Assembly (NCBI GenBank): GCA_020636025.1
Contig: JACJYQ010000008.1
Span: 124,001 to 188,000 of the forward strand
Direction of reading: 5' to 3'
From: Lewinellaceae bacterium
GTDB lineage: Bacteria; Bacteroidota; Bacteroidia; Chitinophagales; Saprospiraceae
Length of the DNA stretch: 64,000 nucleotides
The notes beneath the pieces are model-generated. The model worked only from the letters and a program-made list of their open reading frames with translations, did no database searches and was not told where the DNA came from. The position numbers and the translations under genes are program-made. Positions 1-8,910 of this stretch are shown here, in pieces (the stretch's first letter is position 1; each line of letters opens with the position of its first letter).

Positions 1-2
1 TT

Positions 3-401
3 AGTGAACGATACAAGTTAAACACCCATAAAAACATACTTGCTGAAAATGGCTTTTACCAGGTTTGCAGGGTGAACGAAATAGAGAACACTTGCGCCAA
101 AACGGCTTTTATCAACGGCGAGAACATCGCCATTTTTAAATACGATGGAAAGATTTCTGCTATTCACAATGTGTGTAAACACCAAATGGGTCCATTGGGT
201 GAAGGCCGGATCGTCGACGGTTGCATAACCTGTCCATGGCATGGATATCAGTACTTGCCGCATAATGGACAGTCTCCCCCACCCTTTACGGAAAAGGTAA
301 AAACCTATGACGTTAAAATTCTGGAGGGATATGTTTGGGTAAATCCGGTACCGAAAGAAGAAGGCACTTTTGTAGAACCAGTCATTATTGAAAAAGCATG
401 A
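3..401 (+). CDS. Rieske [2Fe-2S] domain protein, 5'-truncated by window edge
   Basis: The frame is open from base 3 with no stop, so the gene starts left of the window; 132 codons are visible. The Rieske ligands are clear: C-K-H ... C-P-W-H, spaced C-x-H-x16-C-x-x-H, followed by the usual Tyr-rich strand and a VWVNP end. The part upstream of the first possible GTG at 72 (NGFYQVCRVNEIE) already fits the first beta strand of a Rieske ferredoxin fold, so the GTG is not the real start. Function: electron transfer to an unseen partner. The next gene overlaps by 4 bases (ATGA), so the two are probably translationally coupled. I cannot tell whether this is a small ferredoxin or the C-terminal end of a larger oxidoreductase. 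Confidence 0.85.
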   Translation, partial: SERYKLNTHKNILAENGFYQVCRVNEIENTCAKTAFINGENIAIFKYDGKISAIHNVCKHQMGPLGEGRIVDGCITCPWHGYQYLPHNGQSPPPFTEKVKTYDVKILEGYVWVNPVPKEEGTFVEPVIIEKA

Positions 402-1183
402 GCAAAAAGGAATTTTATATTGGCTGGCAGGGTAAAATGCCGGAAAATACCCGAAAGTTTTTGAAAAGGTTTTTATGGATTGCTATGGCACTCATAGTGG
501 TAATGGCCATTGGTTTGGTTTTTTTCGAAAAACCCTTTAAAAAACACTTTTTCAATTTTGGACAATTGGACCAGATTACCGGTGTATATTATGATGAACC
601 CTACCCTTTTATTCTAACCGATTACAATGCGGAATCCGGTCAGGCGAAAACGGTGTTGCTTGTAGGCTCTGGAAAATTCGGAGCCAAAGGTATCATGGAC
701 AAAATCCAGGACAAAAGCGGGGCCCTAAGTGGCATCAGGATCACCCTGGAAGGAACCCTCATTTCCGGTGATGGGAAGACACTTTTGGAGCTTACGAATG
801 GCACTGACGCGTTAAAGGAGATGCTTAATGTGGAATTAATCGAAACACCTGCTCCACCTGCCCCAGAAAATGTTACTTTGCAGGGCGAAATTCTCGACCC
901 GAAATGTTACTTCGGTGTCATGAAGCCCGGTGAAGGCAAAATTCATAAGAGTTGTGCCATCAGGTGTATAAGCGGTGGCATACCACCGGTTTTCAGGGCT
1001 TCAGAAGGCGATTCACAGGATGAACGGTATCGGTACTACTTGCTTTTAGATCAAAAAGGCAACCCTTGCAACAAGGAGATTCTTCCTTTTGTGGGAGAGC
1101 CAATCAGTCTGCAAGCCATCAGCACTAAAATGCTTGATTGGGATGTTCTATTTGTGAATATTAAGGACATTAAAACACAGTGA
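398..1183 (+). CDS. Membrane-anchored hypothetical protein coupled to the Rieske gene
   Basis: 261 residues. A basic N-terminus is followed by one hydrophobic segment (about residues 26-44), then a domain of about 210 residues predicted outside the cytoplasm. The C-terminal third has a conserved-looking Cys block (DPKCYFGVMKPG, then KSCAIRCISGGIPP, about residues 166-195) that could bind a metal or form disulfides. The start overlaps the Rieske stop by 4 bases, so the two products probably work together, perhaps as a periplasm-facing redox unit; that is inference. I do not recognise a named family. Confidence 0.75.
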   Translation: MSKKEFYIGWQGKMPENTRKFLKRFLWIAMALIVVMAIGLVFFEKPFKKHFFNFGQLDQITGVYYDEPYPFILTDYNAESGQAKTVLLVGSGKFGAKGIMDKIQDKSGALSGIRITLEGTLISGDGKTLLELTNGTDALKEMLNVELIETPAPPAPENVTLQGEILDPKCYFGVMKPGEGKIHKSCAIRCISGGIPPVFRASEGDSQDERYRYYLLLDQKGNPCNKEILPFVGEPISLQAISTKMLDWDVLFVNIKDIKTQ

Positions 1184-1222
1184 AAGGAGCCGTTTCAATA
1201 TCCGGAGTTTATGGAATGCCCA

Positions 1223-1795
1223 TTACCAGAAAATTCGTTCAATTCTTTTATCGGGCACAAGCCAGATTAAGGCTACCAGCACAAACAAAGCACCCGAAAT
1301 GGCAGGATTCATCCAACTAAAGGCAATGCCAATGACATATAAAACCGGAGATATCTTGCCTTTTGCATCTTTCCCAATGGCTTTCGCCAGTTTAGAACCC
1401 TCTCCCTGACTTCTTATAATTTGCATTTGCAACATGTAATAAGCGATGGCCGCCATGAGCAGCACAACGCCATACAAAGCCATGGGAGTTGAGCTGAATT
1501 TGTTCTCACCAAGCCAGCCGGTAACAAAAGGCACCAGAGAGAGCCAGAACAGAAGATGGAGATTGGCCCAAAGGATTCCCCCTGTCACCTTCTCAACTGT
1601 CTGGAGCATGTGATGGTGATTATTCCAATAAATACCCAAATAAATGAAACTGAGAATGTAACTGAGAAGTATTGGTCCCAAGGGCTTGAGGTCAGATAAT
1701 TCATGACCGTGCGGAACTTTTATTTCCAACACCATAATGGTGATGATGATGGCTAAAACACCATCACTAAACGCTTCCATTCTTCCTTTTTCCAT
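1223..1795 (-). CDS. TMEM175-family (DUF1211) potassium channel-like protein
   Basis: 190 residues, several hydrophobic helices. The N-terminus MEKGRMEAFSDGVLAIIIT carries the R-x3-FSDG-hhAI signature of the first helix of bacterial TMEM175 channels, followed by LEIKVPHG, also typical. Length fits the bacterial single-repeat form, which assembles as a tetramer in the inner membrane and conducts K+. It is convergent with the preceding gene and lies 37 bases downstream of the next minus-strand gene, so they may be cotranscribed. Confidence 0.88.
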   Translation of the reverse strand: MEKGRMEAFSDGVLAIIITIMVLEIKVPHGHELSDLKPLGPILLSYILSFIYLGIYWNNHHHMLQTVEKVTGGILWANLHLLFWLSLVPFVTGWLGENKFSSTPMALYGVVLLMAAIAYYMLQMQIIRSQGEGSKLAKAIGKDAKGKISPVLYVIGIAFSWMNPAISGALFVLVALIWLVPDKRIERIFW

Positions 1796-1832
1796 GTATA
1801 TGACTGCTTAAATGAACTGAGTCTAGTTGCTT

Positions 1833-2240
1833 TTACTTTTTGCTTTGTTTCAACAATAATTCTCCGGCAAGTGTCGAAAGCAACCAATCCTCTGCAATTC
1901 TTTCTCCTTCAAAGCGGGTGACCAACATTTCGTACCAGACTACTTTATTGCCCGACGCAGGAATACCCATCATATTTCCTGTATGGATTCCTTCCAATTT
2001 GCGCTGGTGAGTAATGGTGTTTTCTGTTGTAGCAAATACCTGTATGTCTGTTACTTTTATATTGGTGATTGCTGTCCTTAATTGTTTGGTAAATTTAATA
2101 ATGAACTCATGACCGGTAAACAGCTTGCCTTCGGCGTGAGCCTTGTAATCATGAGTGAAACCAGTTTCTATCACATCAAGGTTTCCCTTTTGAAGTAATT
2201 CATCTGAAATATACCTGATTTGTTCTTCCATGTTGATCAT
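1833..2240 (-). CDS. SnoaL-like / ester-cyclase-fold protein
   Basis: About 135 residues from the ATG at 2240 (an upstream in-frame ATG at 2273 adds a non-conserved leader). The pattern KGNLDVIETGFTHDYKAH, then GHEFIIKFTKQLRTA, TNIKVTDIQVF, RKLEGIHTG, MLVTRFEGERIAEDW fits the NTF2-like alpha+beta barrel of SnoaL-type proteins. Enzymatic role unknown; many members have none proven. Possibly cotranscribed with the TMEM175-like gene downstream. Confidence 0.75.
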   Translation of the reverse strand: MINMEEQIRYISDELLQKGNLDVIETGFTHDYKAHAEGKLFTGHEFIIKFTKQLRTAITNIKVTDIQVFATTENTITHQRKLEGIHTGNMMGIPASGNKVVWYEMLVTRFEGERIAEDWLLSTLAGELLLKQSKK

Positions 2241-2305
2241 TATTAATAGACTTAGGCTGTGCCTTAAGTACAATGAGCTATAATCCCGTGTATTTTATCG
2301 CGAGT

Positions 2306-3093
2306 TTATAACTGAAGCCCTATTCTGATCCCGGCTTCAAACCTGAAACGTTTGTCTTTAAAATTACGCTCACCATTTCTCAACAGGTTTAATCCATCAT
2401 AACCAATATCCTGTCGCGTATTGTTTCTCAACCGTACGCCGGCACCAATAAACCATTCCATGGATAGTTTGGGATAAAGCGCCTGACTGCCATAATGCAC
2501 CAGGATGTCAAAATTTGTGACAGACTCTGATTGCGTATCATCGGGGGTACGTTCCAAAAAAGCATACCCTTCCCTGACTTTTTCAACCTCAAATTTCTGT
2601 TGAGAGAATCTGAGGAAAGGGGCTATATACATGCCTTCGTAGCCATCGCTGTCAAAAAACAAACGCGAAGATGCCGATGCCAAAAGTCCTACTTTACCTG
2701 TTCTGATGGTGTAGTCGTTGTAATAGTCACACTCATCGTAAGTCCACATCCTGCTTTCGCAATAGCCGTCAGAGGCATCCACAAGTTCAGCTACAAATTC
2801 ATCGTATTCGGCCCATAAAGGTTCAAAAGTAACCCCTAATCCGACCTGAAGGCTCAGAAGGTCGGTAATTTCCTTTTCGAGTTCTACAGGCTGAGTACAA
2901 AAACAAAGCTGATCGGACTGGTTTTAATGATCAGGCCTTTATAGACCTTCTGTTCTTTTTGCGAACCTGATTCATCCCCAAAATCGATGATCTCTACGTC
3001 TGTAGAAGGTTTTTTCTTGTCTTTTTGAGCATAGCTTAGGCTTGAAACAAATAAGGCGAAAAACAACAGGCTAATAAATCGGAGTTTGTACAT
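2306..3093 (-). pseudogene. Outer-membrane beta-barrel-like protein, split by a one-base frameshift
   Basis: The 5' part (3093 down to about 2900) encodes a signal peptide (MYKLRFISLLFFALFVSSLSYAQ), an acidic linker and VYKGLIIKTSPISFVF, then runs into stop. The other frame continues smoothly with TQPVELEKEITDLLSLQVGLGVTFEPLW and on to the C-terminus FEAGIRIGLQL at 2306. Adding one base near 2896-2905, at a run of five A (plus strand), restores a 262-residue protein. It looks like a small beta-barrel (alternating hydrophobic strands, aromatic/Leu ending). Either a true frameshift or a homopolymer sequencing error. Confidence 0.7.
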
Positions 3094-3217
3094 AAATGTG
3101 GCTTTAAATAGTGGAGAAAAATATGGCTTAAATGTCGCAATTAATCAGGTATCTTCGCAAGGCCGTTGTATAAAATGTGCTTCCCTTTTTCTCTAACCGA
3201 TTCAATCTTATAACCCT

Positions 3218-4801
3218 ATGCGTCGCATCTCCTCCCTGGCCATTCTGTTGATTGGCATCTCTTCTGTAATCATAGCTCAAAAACCGGTTGTCAAACTCAG
3301 CCCGGAACTAAAGCTGCCTAAAACCAAGGAATTTATCAGCTACCTGTGTTCTGATGCTACCGGACATTATGTGTATTTCTACAACATTTCAGGCAGTCCA
3401 TTTGGCGGATACTCTTACACCCCGGTACTGGAAAAATACGATCAGACATTCAAGCTGCAGTTTAGCAAGGAATATAAGTCAGACCGAAAAGGGATAAGCT
3501 CCCTGGGCATGCGTTATTTTAATAACCAGATCGTGTGGCTGTACTCCGAAACTAATAAGAAAGACGACTACATTCGCTACAGCCTGATGCCTTTAGGCCT
3601 GGATGGAAAGCAAGGCAAATCGAAAGACATCGCCAAGTTTAAATATGAAAAAAGATCTGACAGACCTGCCACCCTTTGGTCGATCTCAAGAGATTCCAGC
3701 AAGTTAATGTTCTCTGCTTCATCCGATAACGACAACAAGGAGGATAAATACAGCATATTTTTATCCGTCATGGATCAGGGAATGAATGTCCTTTGGTCGC
3801 GCAGGTACAAACTTGGCTATACAGAGGAGCAGGTACAGGTTATGGCAACCCAGCTTAAGAACGACGGAAGTGTTTTCATTCTGGCAAAGGTGTACGAAGG
3901 CAAGAGGGCGAAAGAGAGCAAAAAGTCTGACGGCAAAAAATCAGTAGCCGCCTATGACATGAAGTTGTTCCATTTTACGGCCACCGACGAATCCGCTCAG
4001 GAATTTGAATTGCGCCTGGGCGATTCCTTTATCCGTAGCGCATTTATGACAACCGATAATAGCGACAACATGAAATGCGCCGGGTTTTATTCCAATACTA
4101 AGTCTGGTAGCCTGCAGGGAGTTTTCTATCTTGAAATTGGAGCAGATGGCAATATTACGGCCAGCAGTAAAAAGTCATTCACGGTAGATGACCTGAAGAA
4201 ATTTGGCAAGAAGAACACGGATAAAGATCGCACCGGAGATATCGGTCTGGAAGACTCTTTCAAATTCAATAGTTTTATGGTGCGGGACAATGGCTCGGCG
4301 GTTGTAGTGGCAGAAGAAAATTACTCGGTAACGTATACCCGGTACAACGGTCGCACCTACACAACTACTACCAGATACTATTCCAACGACATCATTATTT
4401 TAAGCATCAACACCCGTGGTGAAATTGACCGGGTTAACATCATTCCCAAAAGGCAAAGCGCTACTGATACCAACTTCTTCCTCTCCTATGCTTCTGTCAT
4501 TCACGGTGACGACGTGGTGTTCTATTATAATGAAGACAAGGACAATCTGAATAAGCCAATAGACAACCCAAAGCCTGACCTCACCAGCAATTTCAAAAAA
4601 TGTGTAGCGGTTATGACTACGCTCTCTCCTGATGGCAAACTAAGTAGAAAGCAGTTGTTTGGCTCAAAGGACGTTGAGTCGCTCTTTGTGCCTAATGACA
4701 GCAGTCCGTATGAGACTACCAACCTGTTTTTCACAACGCTGAAACCCAAATTGTTTGCGAAAAGCAATTTCAGGATGGGTACAATTACCTTGCCTGAGTG
4801 A
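3218..4801 (+). CDS. Secreted hypothetical protein, possible beta-propeller
   Basis: 527 residues with a clear signal peptide (MRRISSLAILLIGISSVIIAQ). The body alternates short strands with Asp/Lys-rich turns (e.g. DATGHYVYFYN, RDSSKLMFSASSD, SVMDQGMNVLWSRRY, LSINTRGEIDRV), reminiscent of propeller blades as found in many Bacteroidota exported proteins. No catalytic motif and no T9SS sorting domain seen. Single gene, convergent with the BlaR1-like gene. Function unknown. Confidence 0.8.
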   Translation: MRRISSLAILLIGISSVIIAQKPVVKLSPELKLPKTKEFISYLCSDATGHYVYFYNISGSPFGGYSYTPVLEKYDQTFKLQFSKEYKSDRKGISSLGMRYFNNQIVWLYSETNKKDDYIRYSLMPLGLDGKQGKSKDIAKFKYEKRSDRPATLWSISRDSSKLMFSASSDNDNKEDKYSIFLSVMDQGMNVLWSRRYKLGYTEEQVQVMATQLKNDGSVFILAKVYEGKRAKESKKSDGKKSVAAYDMKLFHFTATDESAQEFELRLGDSFIRSAFMTTDNSDNMKCAGFYSNTKSGSLQGVFYLEIGADGNITASSKKSFTVDDLKKFGKKNTDKDRTGDIGLEDSFKFNSFMVRDNGSAVVVAEENYSVTYTRYNGRTYTTTTRYYSNDIIILSINTRGEIDRVNIIPKRQSATDTNFFLSYASVIHGDDVVFYYNEDKDNLNKPIDNPKPDLTSNFKKCVAVMTTLSPDGKLSRKQLFGSKDVESLFVPNDSSPYETTNLFFTTLKPKLFAKSNFRMGTITLPE

Positions 4802-4904
4802 TTTTATAAAATAGCCCCTGGAAAAGCTCCAGAGGCTAACTCGACACTATCACAAATTGAATCTATTTTTAGATACTGATCACCAGATAAATGGTCAATA
4901 TGCA

Positions 4905-4948
4905 CCACAGATTTACGCAGACAAAATGACACCTGTGTAAATCTGTGG
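4905..4948. repeat. Convergent-gene palindrome with CACAGATT words
   Basis: Left arm 4905-4920 and right arm 4933-4948 are inverted, nearly perfect copies built from the word CACAGATTTAC. It lies between two convergent stop codons and may act as a bidirectional terminator. The same word builds the larger palindrome at 42194-42272. Confidence 0.6.
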
Positions 4949-4958
4949 CGAATCCCTC

Positions 4959-6827
4959 TTACAAAGCAAACTTAACCGGCAAAGTCATTTTTACGCGCAC
5001 AGCCTTTCCGTCTTTCATGCCCGGACTAAAAGCCGGCATCAGTTTCATGACACGAATGGCTTCTGCGCTGAGATCAGGATGAGGGGACTTTAACGCTTCA
5101 AAATTACTGAGTTTACCATCTGTCTCTACAATAAAGGAAACCAAAACGGTCCCTGTAATATTGGCTTTTTTCGGTGCTTCCGGGTATTTGATGTTATCCC
5201 CCATAAAGGCAACCAGCGCGTTAAATCCGCCCGGATATTCAGGCATTTTATCGATATCAGAGATGTCTTTTGCAGTTTCATTATCCAATGTGAATTTGAT
5301 AGGCAAGGTAAACTTCGTTTTCACGGTTTTGCCATCTACAACGCCTGGTTTCCACTTAGGCATAATGGAAACCACCCGGATGGCTTCTTTCACCAGATCA
5401 GCGTGAAGGTCTTTTCTGCCTGTGGCCTCCTGAATATCCGACAGTGACCCATCCTCCTGAACAACAAAAGCTACCACCACAACGCCTTCAGCATTTTCCT
5501 TTTTGGCGCTTTCCGGGTATTTGACATTTTTCATCAGGAATTTGCCCATGGCTTCATTACCGCCCGGGAACTCAGGATCGGCCGACGAAGTTTTGGATGA
5601 CTTTTCATTTGACACCTGAAGCAACAGATTCAGGTTGGTGGAAACAGTCATCAGTTCGCCGTTTTTACTGGCTGGCGTCCACTTTGGCATAGCGGCAAAT
5701 ACTTTTTCAATATTGGCTATGGAAGATTCAATATTCTTCAAGCCGTTTACCACAGTGGCTTTCACGTTTGAAACATCTCCGGATTTTGTTACGTCAAAAT
5801 TAACCGATACCCGCGCTGTGTTTTCTCCCGGATGTACTGCTAGTGGGTATTTCAAATGGCTGTTTAAATAATTGGCCAGTGCTTCCTTGCCACCTGGAAA
5901 CTGTGGAGTGCTTTCCGGATTTTCAAATCCGACAGCAGGAATCTGATTGGCTTCTTCCACAGCCTGGGCGATGGCCGGCGCCTGTCTGAACAGGAGCACA
6001 AATAGAAAGCTTAGGGGCAACAGAAGCCCGAATTTTAATGCCCTGTATGGAGCGGAACTTTTTTTCGTCAACATAACGAGTCTTTGTTTTAGTGGTGATT
6101 GATAAAAATGGTTGGCAAAAACAGCCGGAGAACCCATCTGTGATTGCCCTATCAACAAAAGGCCATATTGTTTTTTATCTGTTTGGCCGGATGCAGCCGC
6201 ATCGGCCAGGTATTCGTGTACGGTGCGTATCGACCGTTTATACCAGTAAATGAAAGGGTGAAACCAGAAAATAGCGCTTAAAACCTCCAATAGCAACACA
6301 TCGACGCTGTGTTTACCGCGTACATGCGCACGTTCATGAGCCAGTATCAGCGACGAGGAGGTTTCGGAAAACTGCTCAGGAAGAAATATCCATTGGTAAA
6401 ATGAATAGGGTTTTGCCGTTTTGCCGGTGTAAATCACCCGCGTGCCATCACTTAAACGTTCTGACCTGCCAGCTCTGAGTGTTCTGATTAACAGGATCAA
6501 TCCCCAGGAAATGCGCAACATCACCAGACTGAATCCGGCCCAATAAATTAGTTCGAGCCAGTTCCAGGAGGCCAGGCCTGCAGCAGCCTTTTCAGCCTGT
6601 TCCATGCCTACTGTAAATACCGGCAAGGCAATTTCTGTGAATGAAGCCACATAGATCGGTTCTGGTATTTTCTCTCCGGGTACAGCCGCTATAAATAACC
6701 CCAAAATCAGCGTACCGAGTAAATACAGCCTATTCGCCTGAAAGAATGTTTCCTTGCGCAACAATGCTATGTACAAAAGGGCAAAAAAGCCCCAACAAAT
6801 GCTCAATTTGATAAGAAATGTAACCAT
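4959..6827 (-). CDS. BlaR1-like M56 metallopeptidase with three TonB-C domains
   Basis: 622 residues from the ATG at 6827; the frame opens upstream at a TTG (6851). Four N-terminal TM segments hold an M56 peptidase with HERAH at 164-168 (zinc HExxH). A further TM at about 275-295 is followed by a periplasmic region with three repeated TonB-C-like domains starting with PQFPGGKEAL, PEFPGGNEAM and PEYPGGFNAL. It follows the BlaI-type repressor gene as an operon. Family logic: a membrane sensor that cleaves or inactivates the repressor when stimulated. The signal is unknown; no beta-lactamase gene is nearby, so I do not call resistance. Confidence 0.9.
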   Translation of the reverse strand: MVTFLIKLSICWGFFALLYIALLRKETFFQANRLYLLGTLILGLFIAAVPGEKIPEPIYVASFTEIALPVFTVGMEQAEKAAAGLASWNWLELIYWAGFSLVMLRISWGLILLIRTLRAGRSERLSDGTRVIYTGKTAKPYSFYQWIFLPEQFSETSSSLILAHERAHVRGKHSVDVLLLEVLSAIFWFHPFIYWYKRSIRTVHEYLADAAASGQTDKKQYGLLLIGQSQMGSPAVFANHFYQSPLKQRLVMLTKKSSAPYRALKFGLLLPLSFLFVLLFRQAPAIAQAVEEANQIPAVGFENPESTPQFPGGKEALANYLNSHLKYPLAVHPGENTARVSVNFDVTKSGDVSNVKATVVNGLKNIESSIANIEKVFAAMPKWTPASKNGELMTVSTNLNLLLQVSNEKSSKTSSADPEFPGGNEAMGKFLMKNVKYPESAKKENAEGVVVVAFVVQEDGSLSDIQEATGRKDLHADLVKEAIRVVSIMPKWKPGVVDGKTVKTKFTLPIKFTLDNETAKDISDIDKMPEYPGGFNALVAFMGDNIKYPEAPKKANITGTVLVSFIVETDGKLSNFEALKSPHPDLSAEAIRVMKLMPAFSPGMKDGKAVRVKMTLPVKFAL

Positions 6828-6870
6828 AGTCTCTTTTTTGATGAGTGTCAAATTGTCTAGTCGCCAGCTT

Positions 6871-7230
6871 TCAATCCAGTTTATCCAGCATTTGTTTCAA
6901 CTCGTCAATTTCTTCCTTGCTGAGTTTTTCATCCTCTGCCAAATGGGAAACAAGTCGGGTAGCAGAGCCATCAAAATAATTTTTCAACAGATCACCCAGC
7001 GACTGCTTGCCATATTCCTCCCTCTTTATCAGGGGAAAGTACTCATAGGTTTTTCCATAAGCCTTGTGATCCACGTACCCTTTCTTTTCCAGTATCCTCA
7101 CTACACTGGACACAGTACTATGAGGAGGCTTCGGATCGGGACACAAATCCAGAAGTTCACTCACCGTGCCACGTTCTACAGTCCATATCAATTGCATGAT
7201 GTCCTCTTCTGCTTTGGTTAATTTTTGCAT
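6871..7230 (-). CDS. BlaI/MecI/CopY-family transcriptional repressor
   Basis: 119 residues. Winged helix: MQKLTKAEEDIMQLIWTVERGTVSELL, then HSTVSSVVRILEKKGYVDHKAYGKTYEYFPL, the standard recognition helix and wing, and a C-terminal dimerisation part (SKEEIDELKQMLDKLD). The ATG at 7230 is chosen over the frame's upstream ATG at 7275 because it matches the family start and because the best promoter match puts the transcript start near 7254. The BlaR1-type gene follows at once, so the pair is an operon, expected to be autoregulated. Confidence 0.92.
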   Translation of the reverse strand: MQKLTKAEEDIMQLIWTVERGTVSELLDLCPDPKPPHSTVSSVVRILEKKGYVDHKAYGKTYEYFPLIKREEYGKQSLGDLLKNYFDGSATRLVSHLAEDEKLSKEEIDELKQMLDKLD

Positions 7231-7259
7231 AGATGAAATTTTGAGTGAATTTGTTGCTA

Positions 7260-7290
7260 CAAAGGTATAACGCATTATTTAGCCTTGCAA
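7260..7290 (-). promoter_or_regulatory. Bacteroidota-type promoter of the blaI-blaR1-like operon
   Basis: Reading the minus strand: TTG at 7290-7288, 20-base spacer, TACCTTTG at 7267-7260, an exact match to the TAnnTTTG -7 element of Bacteroidota. Transcription would begin near 7254, about 24 bases before the chosen ATG. Confidence 0.6.
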
Positions 7291-7308
7291 CTATTTTTTA
7301 AGTTATTT

Positions 7309-7324
7309 AACGTATTTTTACGTT
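7309..7324. promoter_or_regulatory. Perfect inverted repeat upstream of the blaI-like promoter
   Basis: AACGTA-TTTT-TACGTT, a perfect 6-bp inverted repeat with a 4-base centre, 19 bases upstream of the -33 element. It could be an operator for the repressor or for another regulator; it does not match the classical TACAnnTGTA BlaI site. Confidence 0.35.
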
Positions 7325-7487
7325 ATGATCCAAAAACCTACTTATAACACTTGTTTCAAGCCATCAATTTCAATTCTAAAGGGTTTCTAAGGAATAAGAT
7401 CATGGATTGGACTGACCTTTGTCATTGTAATTTTGAAAAACAAGTTTCAAACAGACTTTTACAATTGAACAAACTTTCTGTCTTCAC

Positions 7488-8681
7488 ATGAAAAAAACAT
7501 ACATATTCCAGGTTCTTTTTACACTCAGCCTTTTTGCTCTGCAGATGAATTCCCTGCAAGCCCAGGGCTGTGTTGCCGTTCGTCCTATGGGATGCGGTGG
7601 CTCTACCGGAAATTCAGGCACCTTTTTAATGGATAAGGGTGACTGGCAGGCCAGTGTCCTATTCCGCTATTTTGAGTCTTTCAGACATTTCCGCGGAGAC
7701 GTAGAAGAATCCGAGCGCGTAGAACTTGGCACACAGGTTATCAACGACGCCAAAGCCATCGACCTCAGCCTTAGCCACGCCTTTTCACAAAGATTTTCAG
7801 TCACTGCCAGCCTTCCCCTCATTTTCAATGATCGTTCTTCCCTGTATGAGCACTATGGCAATAGCTTGAATTCAAATCCTGATCAATTGCGCTTTCACAC
7901 CAGCTCAAGCGGAATTGGTGATTTGAGACTATCTGGTTCATACTGGCTTCTTGATCCTGCCAAATCGATGAAAAGAAATCTGGCAGTAGGACTCGGCATA
8001 AAACTACCTACCGGCGATTCCAACGTACAGGATGAGTTCCACAAAAGAAACAACGACGGAACAGATTACACCATCGTAAAAGCTGTTGACCAGTCCATTC
8101 AACTTGGTGACGGTGGCGTAGGCATTACGCTCGACCTGCAAGGGTACACCCTGCTGGCAAAAAAATTCTCTCTTTACTTCAATGGTTTCTACATGTCGAA
8201 TCCGCAGGAAGTAAACAAAACCGTGGGCAGAACATTAAATGCAAATTCCTCTCTATCTGACTCCATTAACCAGTTTCACTCAATTGCCGACCAATTTGCA
8301 GTACGCGTTGGCGCCAGCTACGTATTGTGGCCGGCCAAAGGTCTGGTATTCTCATTGGGCATGCGCGCCGAAGGTGTTCCTTCCAAAGATCTCATCGGTG
8401 GCTCTTGGGGCTTCCGTCGTCCGGGCTACATCATTTCTGCTGAACCAGGCATATCCTTCCAACACGGAAACTTTGGATTTAACGCAAGCGTGCCTTACGC
8501 CCTTTACCGCAACCGCGTGAAAAGCGTAAGCGATCTTGCCGATCCAAGCGGCCAGCGTCACGGCGATGCTGCGTTCGCAGATTACCTCGTAAATGCCGGC
8601 GTTACCTACCGTTTCGCCAAAAAGCACAAAATGATGGACCATATTCCAATGTTCCAGGATGTAGCGCCACCAACAAATTAA
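7488..8681 (+). CDS. Outer-membrane beta-barrel protein (phenol-degradation MetA-like transporter type)
   Basis: 397 residues with signal peptide (MKKTYIFQVLFTLSLFALQMNSLQAQ). The mature part has many amphipathic strands, e.g. WQASVLFRYFES, IDLSLSHAFSQRFSVTASLPLIF, GIGDLRLSGSYWLLD, LAVGLGIKLPTGDS, a pattern typical of the barrels annotated as MetA-pathway or transporter-like OM proteins. The GIGD-(x)LRLSG and LGIKLPTGD motifs support this. An N-terminal Cys-Gly motif (MGCGGSTGNSG) follows the signal. Substrate unknown. Monocistronic. Confidence 0.7.
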   Translation: MKKTYIFQVLFTLSLFALQMNSLQAQGCVAVRPMGCGGSTGNSGTFLMDKGDWQASVLFRYFESFRHFRGDVEESERVELGTQVINDAKAIDLSLSHAFSQRFSVTASLPLIFNDRSSLYEHYGNSLNSNPDQLRFHTSSSGIGDLRLSGSYWLLDPAKSMKRNLAVGLGIKLPTGDSNVQDEFHKRNNDGTDYTIVKAVDQSIQLGDGGVGITLDLQGYTLLAKKFSLYFNGFYMSNPQEVNKTVGRTLNANSSLSDSINQFHSIADQFAVRVGASYVLWPAKGLVFSLGMRAEGVPSKDLIGGSWGFRRPGYIISAEPGISFQHGNFGFNASVPYALYRNRVKSVSDLADPSGQRHGDAAFADYLVNAGVTYRFAKKHKMMDHIPMFQDVAPPTN

Positions 8682-8694
8682 TGGATCAATTCAT

Positions 8695-8900
8695 CAATGC
8701 GCAATGTACCAATGCGCAATGCGTAATTAATTTGAGATTTCGATACAGTTTAGTTTAGTACATAGAATGGTTTGTGAGATCGCTCTGTTGTTGAATTATC
8801 AACGGCAGGGCGATTTACTTTTACATTTGCAACATATTGCGCATTGGTACATTGGTACATTGATACATTGATACATTGATACATTGATACATTGATACAT
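8695..8900. repeat. Word-built palindrome plus 10-bp tandem repeat
   Basis: A 19-bp perfect inverted repeat (8702-8720 with 8836-8854) made of CAATGTAC/CAATGCGC words, followed by about five copies of TACATTGATA (about 8849-8900). The array ends 11 bases before the start codon of the next gene, so it occupies the expected 5' UTR. Confidence 0.85.
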
Positions 8901-8910
8901 TTTGCATTAC

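Noticed and set aside
4959..7230. Beta-lactam resistance operon
   Set aside because: Only the regulator pair is present; no beta-lactamase or penicillin-binding gene is near and the sensor part is TonB-C.
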